From CAVQJU01 sp963712905 (GTDB taxonomy: Bacteria > Acidobacteriota > Vicinamibacteria > Vicinamibacterales > CAVVIG01), in NCBI GenBank assembly GCA_963712905.1, contig CAVQJU010000011.1:62001-126000 (forward strand): DNA of 64,000 nt. The letters are read 5' to 3'. Position numbers and translations under genes: made by a program. The notes beneath the pieces are model-generated. The model worked only from the letters and a program-made list of their open reading frames with translations, did not search any database and was not told the origin of the DNA. Below are positions 61,529 through 64,000 of this stretch, piece after piece (the stretch's first letter is position 1; each line of letters begins with the position of its first letter).

Positions 61529-62269
61529 TCAGCGAGCGCGCAGCTGTTTGAGCAGCGCGGCCGCTTTGCGAAACCACTGTCGCTCGCGCCGGCGCAGGTA
61601 TCGCGGCATGGTCGGCTTCTTCGCCAGGATGCGCCCCGCCCACTCCCGGGCTTCGTCCGTGCGCTGCCGGGCGGCGAGGAACGTCGCGTAGTTGTAGTAC
61701 GTCTCGGACAGCGTGGAGATCGCGGTCGCGTCCTTGAACAGCGCATCGGCCTTGTCCGGATCTCCCGCGCGGGCGTGGGCGTGCGCCAGCAGGCCTATGG
61801 CGCGGTGGAAGTCGTATTTCGGGTCCTTCGCCACCACCGATTCCAGGTCGGCGAGTGCGGCCGGAAAGTCATCCAGCCCGAGCGCGGCGAGCCCGCGGCG
61901 ATAGTACGGATGGAGCGTGTTCGCCCGCCCGGAGGCGATCACCTTGTCGTACAACTCGCGCGCGCGGGCATACCGGCCTTCATCCAGGTACTGGTCGGCG
62001 AGCTCTTCCAGGTTGCCGGCTGACGGATTGTCGAGGACGACAGCTTCCAGGTGGCGGATCCTGCGCCGGCGCCCCATCGCGTCGAACGCGCCTCGCAGCA
62101 GGTCCACGTCGGGAGCGACTTCGGCGACGATGTAGACAAGCGCGCCGAGACCGCCGCCGATGAGAATGATCCAGAGCCAGTAGGTATCGGGCCGGCGACG
62201 GACGAAATGCAGGATGGCCGCCGCCTGCAGGATGACGCCCCAGGGATAGAACAGGCCGATGACGTTCAT
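61529..62269 (-). CDS. Membrane-anchored TPR protein
   Basis: 246 residues. Two N-terminal membrane helices (FYPWGVILQAAAILHFV and YWLWIILIGGGLGALVYIVA) precede TPR-like helical repeats (NLEELADQYLDEGRYARARE, YYRRGLAALGLDDFPAALAD, ETYYNYATFLAARQRTDEAR). It resembles inner-membrane tetratricopeptide proteins annotated as permeases or PspC-like in acidobacteria. A scaffold role is likely; partner unknown. ATG 62269 begins MNVIGLF. Confidence 0.7.
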   Translation of the reverse strand: MNVIGLFYPWGVILQAAAILHFVRRRPDTYWLWIILIGGGLGALVYIVAEVAPDVDLLRGAFDAMGRRRRIRHLEAVVLDNPSAGNLEELADQYLDEGRYARARELYDKVIASGRANTLHPYYRRGLAALGLDDFPAALADLESVVAKDPKYDFHRAIGLLAHAHARAGDPDKADALFKDATAISTLSETYYNYATFLAARQRTDEAREWAGRILAKKPTMPRYLRRRERQWFRKAAALLKQLRAR

Positions 62270-62334
62270 GGCGGTAACCCCGCGTGACCTCGTCAGTTGG
62301 GCAAGCAAGATACCACGGCGCCCGCTTTGATCGA

Positions 62335-62363
62335 TTGACAGGAGCGGCCAGGCTTCGTATTGT
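62335..62363 (+). promoter_or_regulatory. Sigma-70-type promoter (TTGACA-17-TATTGT)
   Basis: -35 TTGACA at 62335-62340 and -10 TATTGT at 62358-62363 with 17 bases between. It precedes the SGNH hydrolase by 34 bases and shares the GATTGACAGG-like -35 context with the promoter at 44659. Confidence 0.7.
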
Positions 62364-62397
62364 TAGCAGCACTAATAATTCGCTGAGCGAACAAATC

Positions 62398-63744
62398 ATG
62401 CACATCAGGAAGACGACAATGCGTCGATCGGTGTTCTGCGCCGGCGTGGCGTTCCTCGTCGCGCTCTCCGCCCTTCGCCCCTCGCTCGGGGCACAGGCCG
62501 GCCGCAACGGCGACCGCTGGGTCGGCACCTGGGCAACGGCCGTGGTCGCGCGGCCGCAGGGCCCCCCGCCGCCGGCGCCGGTGCCCGCCGGTTCGCCGTG
62601 CGCGCCCCCCAACTTCGGACCTGGCCCAGGACGCCAGGGCGGCGGCCCGCCGCCGAACTTTCCGGCGCCGATCAACTTCGCGAACCAGACGCTGCGGCAG
62701 ATCGTCCACGTGTCCCTCGGCGGCGAACGCGTCCGCGTCGTGCTGAGCAACGCCTTCGGCAGCGCCCCGCTTGCTGTCGGCGCCGCCCACGTCGCGCTCC
62801 GGACGAAGGACGCGGCCATCGACATCAAGTCGGATCGCGCCCTGACCTTCGGGGGCAGCCCCGGTGCGACGATTGCGGCCGGCGCCGTGGTCGTGTCGGA
62901 CCCGGTGAGCCTCCCGGTGCCCGCGTTTGCGGATCTCGCGGTCGACGTCTATCTGCCCGGGGACACGGCCGCGTCGCCGTCGCCGCTGACGACGCACGCG
63001 GGAGCGCAGCAGACGAATTACGTGTCCACCGACGGCAATCACGCCGGCGTGGCCGACCTGCCGGTGGCGACGACCACCCAGGCCTGGTTCTTCCTCGCGC
63101 GCGTCGAGGTGGCGGCGCCGGATCAGGCGGGCGCCGTGGTGGCATTCGGCGATTCGATTACCGACGGTACGCGGTCCACGCCCAATCTCAACAGCCGCTG
63201 GCCCGACCACCTGGCGAAGCGCCTGGCCGCATCGAACATGAAGTTGGGCGTGCTCAACCAGGGGATCGCCGGCAACCGCGTGCTGTGCGACGGCGCGGGC
63301 GTCAGTGCGCTGGCACGGTTCGATCGCGATGTGCTGGTCCAGCCTGGCGTCACGCACGTCGTCGTGCTGGAGAGCATCAACGACATCGGCATCGGGCGGA
63401 GCGATCCGTCGCCGAGCGCGGCCGATCTGATCGCCGCCCACCGGCAGCTGATCGAGCGGGCGCACGCGCATGGGCTGCGGATCTACGGCGCCACGCTGAC
63501 GCCGTTCGAAGGCGCCGCTTATGCGACTCCGGAAGGCGAAGCCAAGCGGCAGGCCGTCAACGAGTGGATCCGATCCGGCAAGGCATACGATGGCGTGATC
63601 GATTTCGACGCCGCCGTCCGGGACCCCGCCGCGCCGGCGAAGATCCAGCAGCAGTTCAACCCCGGCGACAACCTGCACATGAACGACGCGGGCTACAAGG
63701 CGATGGCCGACGCGATCAACCTGGGCCTGTTCACCCGCAAGTGA
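62398..63744 (+). CDS. Exported SGNH/GDSL hydrolase
   Basis: 448 residues, signal peptide ending SLGAQA, then a WVGTWATAVVARPQ beta-jelly-roll-like N-terminal domain (about 40-235), as in GDSL enzymes related to fungal/bacterial carbohydrate esterases. The catalytic domain has block I VVAFGDSITDG (Ser), block II NQGIAGNRVL (Gly), block III VVLESINDIG (Asn) and block V GDNLHMNDAGYKAMA (Asp and His). The catalytic set is complete. Probably deacetylates or de-esterifies polysaccharide or lipid outside the cell. ATG 62398 or 62419. Confidence 0.9.
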   Translation: MHIRKTTMRRSVFCAGVAFLVALSALRPSLGAQAGRNGDRWVGTWATAVVARPQGPPPPAPVPAGSPCAPPNFGPGPGRQGGGPPPNFPAPINFANQTLRQIVHVSLGGERVRVVLSNAFGSAPLAVGAAHVALRTKDAAIDIKSDRALTFGGSPGATIAAGAVVVSDPVSLPVPAFADLAVDVYLPGDTAASPSPLTTHAGAQQTNYVSTDGNHAGVADLPVATTTQAWFFLARVEVAAPDQAGAVVAFGDSITDGTRSTPNLNSRWPDHLAKRLAASNMKLGVLNQGIAGNRVLCDGAGVSALARFDRDVLVQPGVTHVVVLESINDIGIGRSDPSPSAADLIAAHRQLIERAHAHGLRIYGATLTPFEGAAYATPEGEAKRQAVNEWIRSGKAYDGVIDFDAAVRDPAAPAKIQQQFNPGDNLHMNDAGYKAMADAINLGLFTRK

Positions 63745-64000
63745 CTGCGGCACAGTCTCAGACGGCTGCCCGCGAACTGCTGCACGTCGTGATGCTCGTG
63801 ATGAAGACGCTGGGGGCCGAGATGCGCCGATCGCGGCGGCCGCTGGCGCCCGCGCAGATGGGCAGCCTGATGCGCATCGGCGCCGGCCCGTGCAGCATGA
63901 GCGAGTTGGCCCGGCATCAGGCCGTCAGCCTGCCGACGATCTCGAAGTCGGTGGACATGCTGGTCCGGCGCGGGTGGGTCGAGCGCGGGGCCGGGAAGAG
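63741..64000 (+). CDS. MarR-type transcriptional regulator (partial, C-terminus off window)
   Basis: Starts at a GTG overlapping the SGNH hydrolase stop (GTGA) and stays open to the window end for 86 codons. PLAPAQMGSLMRIGAGPCSM followed by SELARHQAVSLPTISKSVDM and LVRRGWVERG is the helix-turn-helix and start of the wing of MarR proteins. Coupling to the hydrolase suggests it may regulate that gene or a downstream exporter. Confidence 0.85.
   Translation, partial: MTAAQSQTAARELLHVVMLVMKTLGAEMRRSRRPLAPAQMGSLMRIGAGPCSMSELARHQAVSLPTISKSVDMLVRRGWVERGAGK

Overview
This is a GC-rich, gene-dense chromosomal window with no tRNA, rRNA, transposase, integrase, phage gene or CRISPR array. The gene set suggests a soil-type acidobacterium, probably near Vicinamibacteria: PQQ dehydrogenases, Ser/Thr kinases ending in TolB-like propellers, many signal-peptide-bearing metallo-beta-lactamase (MBL) fold and DinB proteins, and paralogous exported proteins of unknown function. 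The taxonomic call rests on gene content and is an inference.

Layout. 0-8 kb is a leftward run: PRC-barrel protein, hydrophilin-like protein, methyltransferase-like protein, PEBP protein, an exported protein with an Omp85 barrel, argG, a membrane protein, an exported helix-hairpin-helix protein and a lipocalin-like protein cut by the window edge. 8-15.7 kb: O-methyltransferase, exported esterase, DinB, a methyltransferase-thioesterase fusion, a second PEBP, a MetE-like protein and an MFS transporter. 15.7-22.9 kb: pilT and its coupled partner, M29 aminopeptidase, SRPBCC protein, gluzincin metallopeptidase, DinB and pirin. 22.9-33 kb: MBL hydrolase, RND pump coupled to a membrane-anchored sulfite-oxidase-type molybdoenzyme, a second MBL hydrolase plus an exported unknown, then an M4 protease coupled to an outer-membrane barrel. 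33-39 kb: PQQ dehydrogenase, Ser/Thr kinase and a winged-helix/FHA regulator. 39-48 kb: VOC protein, CDP-alcohol phosphotransferase-like protein, a third MBL protein with two exported unknowns, lipoprotein plus barrel, and PPK2. 48-52.6 kb: divergent phosphorelay operons, one ending in a lactonase-like MBL protein. 52.6-64 kb: AhpD-like protein, PQQ dehydrogenase with divergent diheme cytochrome c, bacilliredoxin, PEGA protein, a PrpD/acyl-CoA dehydrogenase/CoA-transferase group, TPR protein, SGNH hydrolase and a MarR regulator cut by the window edge.

Three window-wide patterns stand out. First, at least fourteen copies of a palindromic element lie between genes. Nine genes (a tenth probable) have their stop codon inside a copy, and some copies end converging genes on both strands. 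Second, ten genes are broken by about nineteen frameshifts. Every one is repaired by removing a single base, which points to sequencing insertions rather than decay. Third, several genes for exported proteins have a -10-like hexamer 7-10 bases before the start codon and no Shine-Dalgarno sequence, which suggests leaderless mRNAs.
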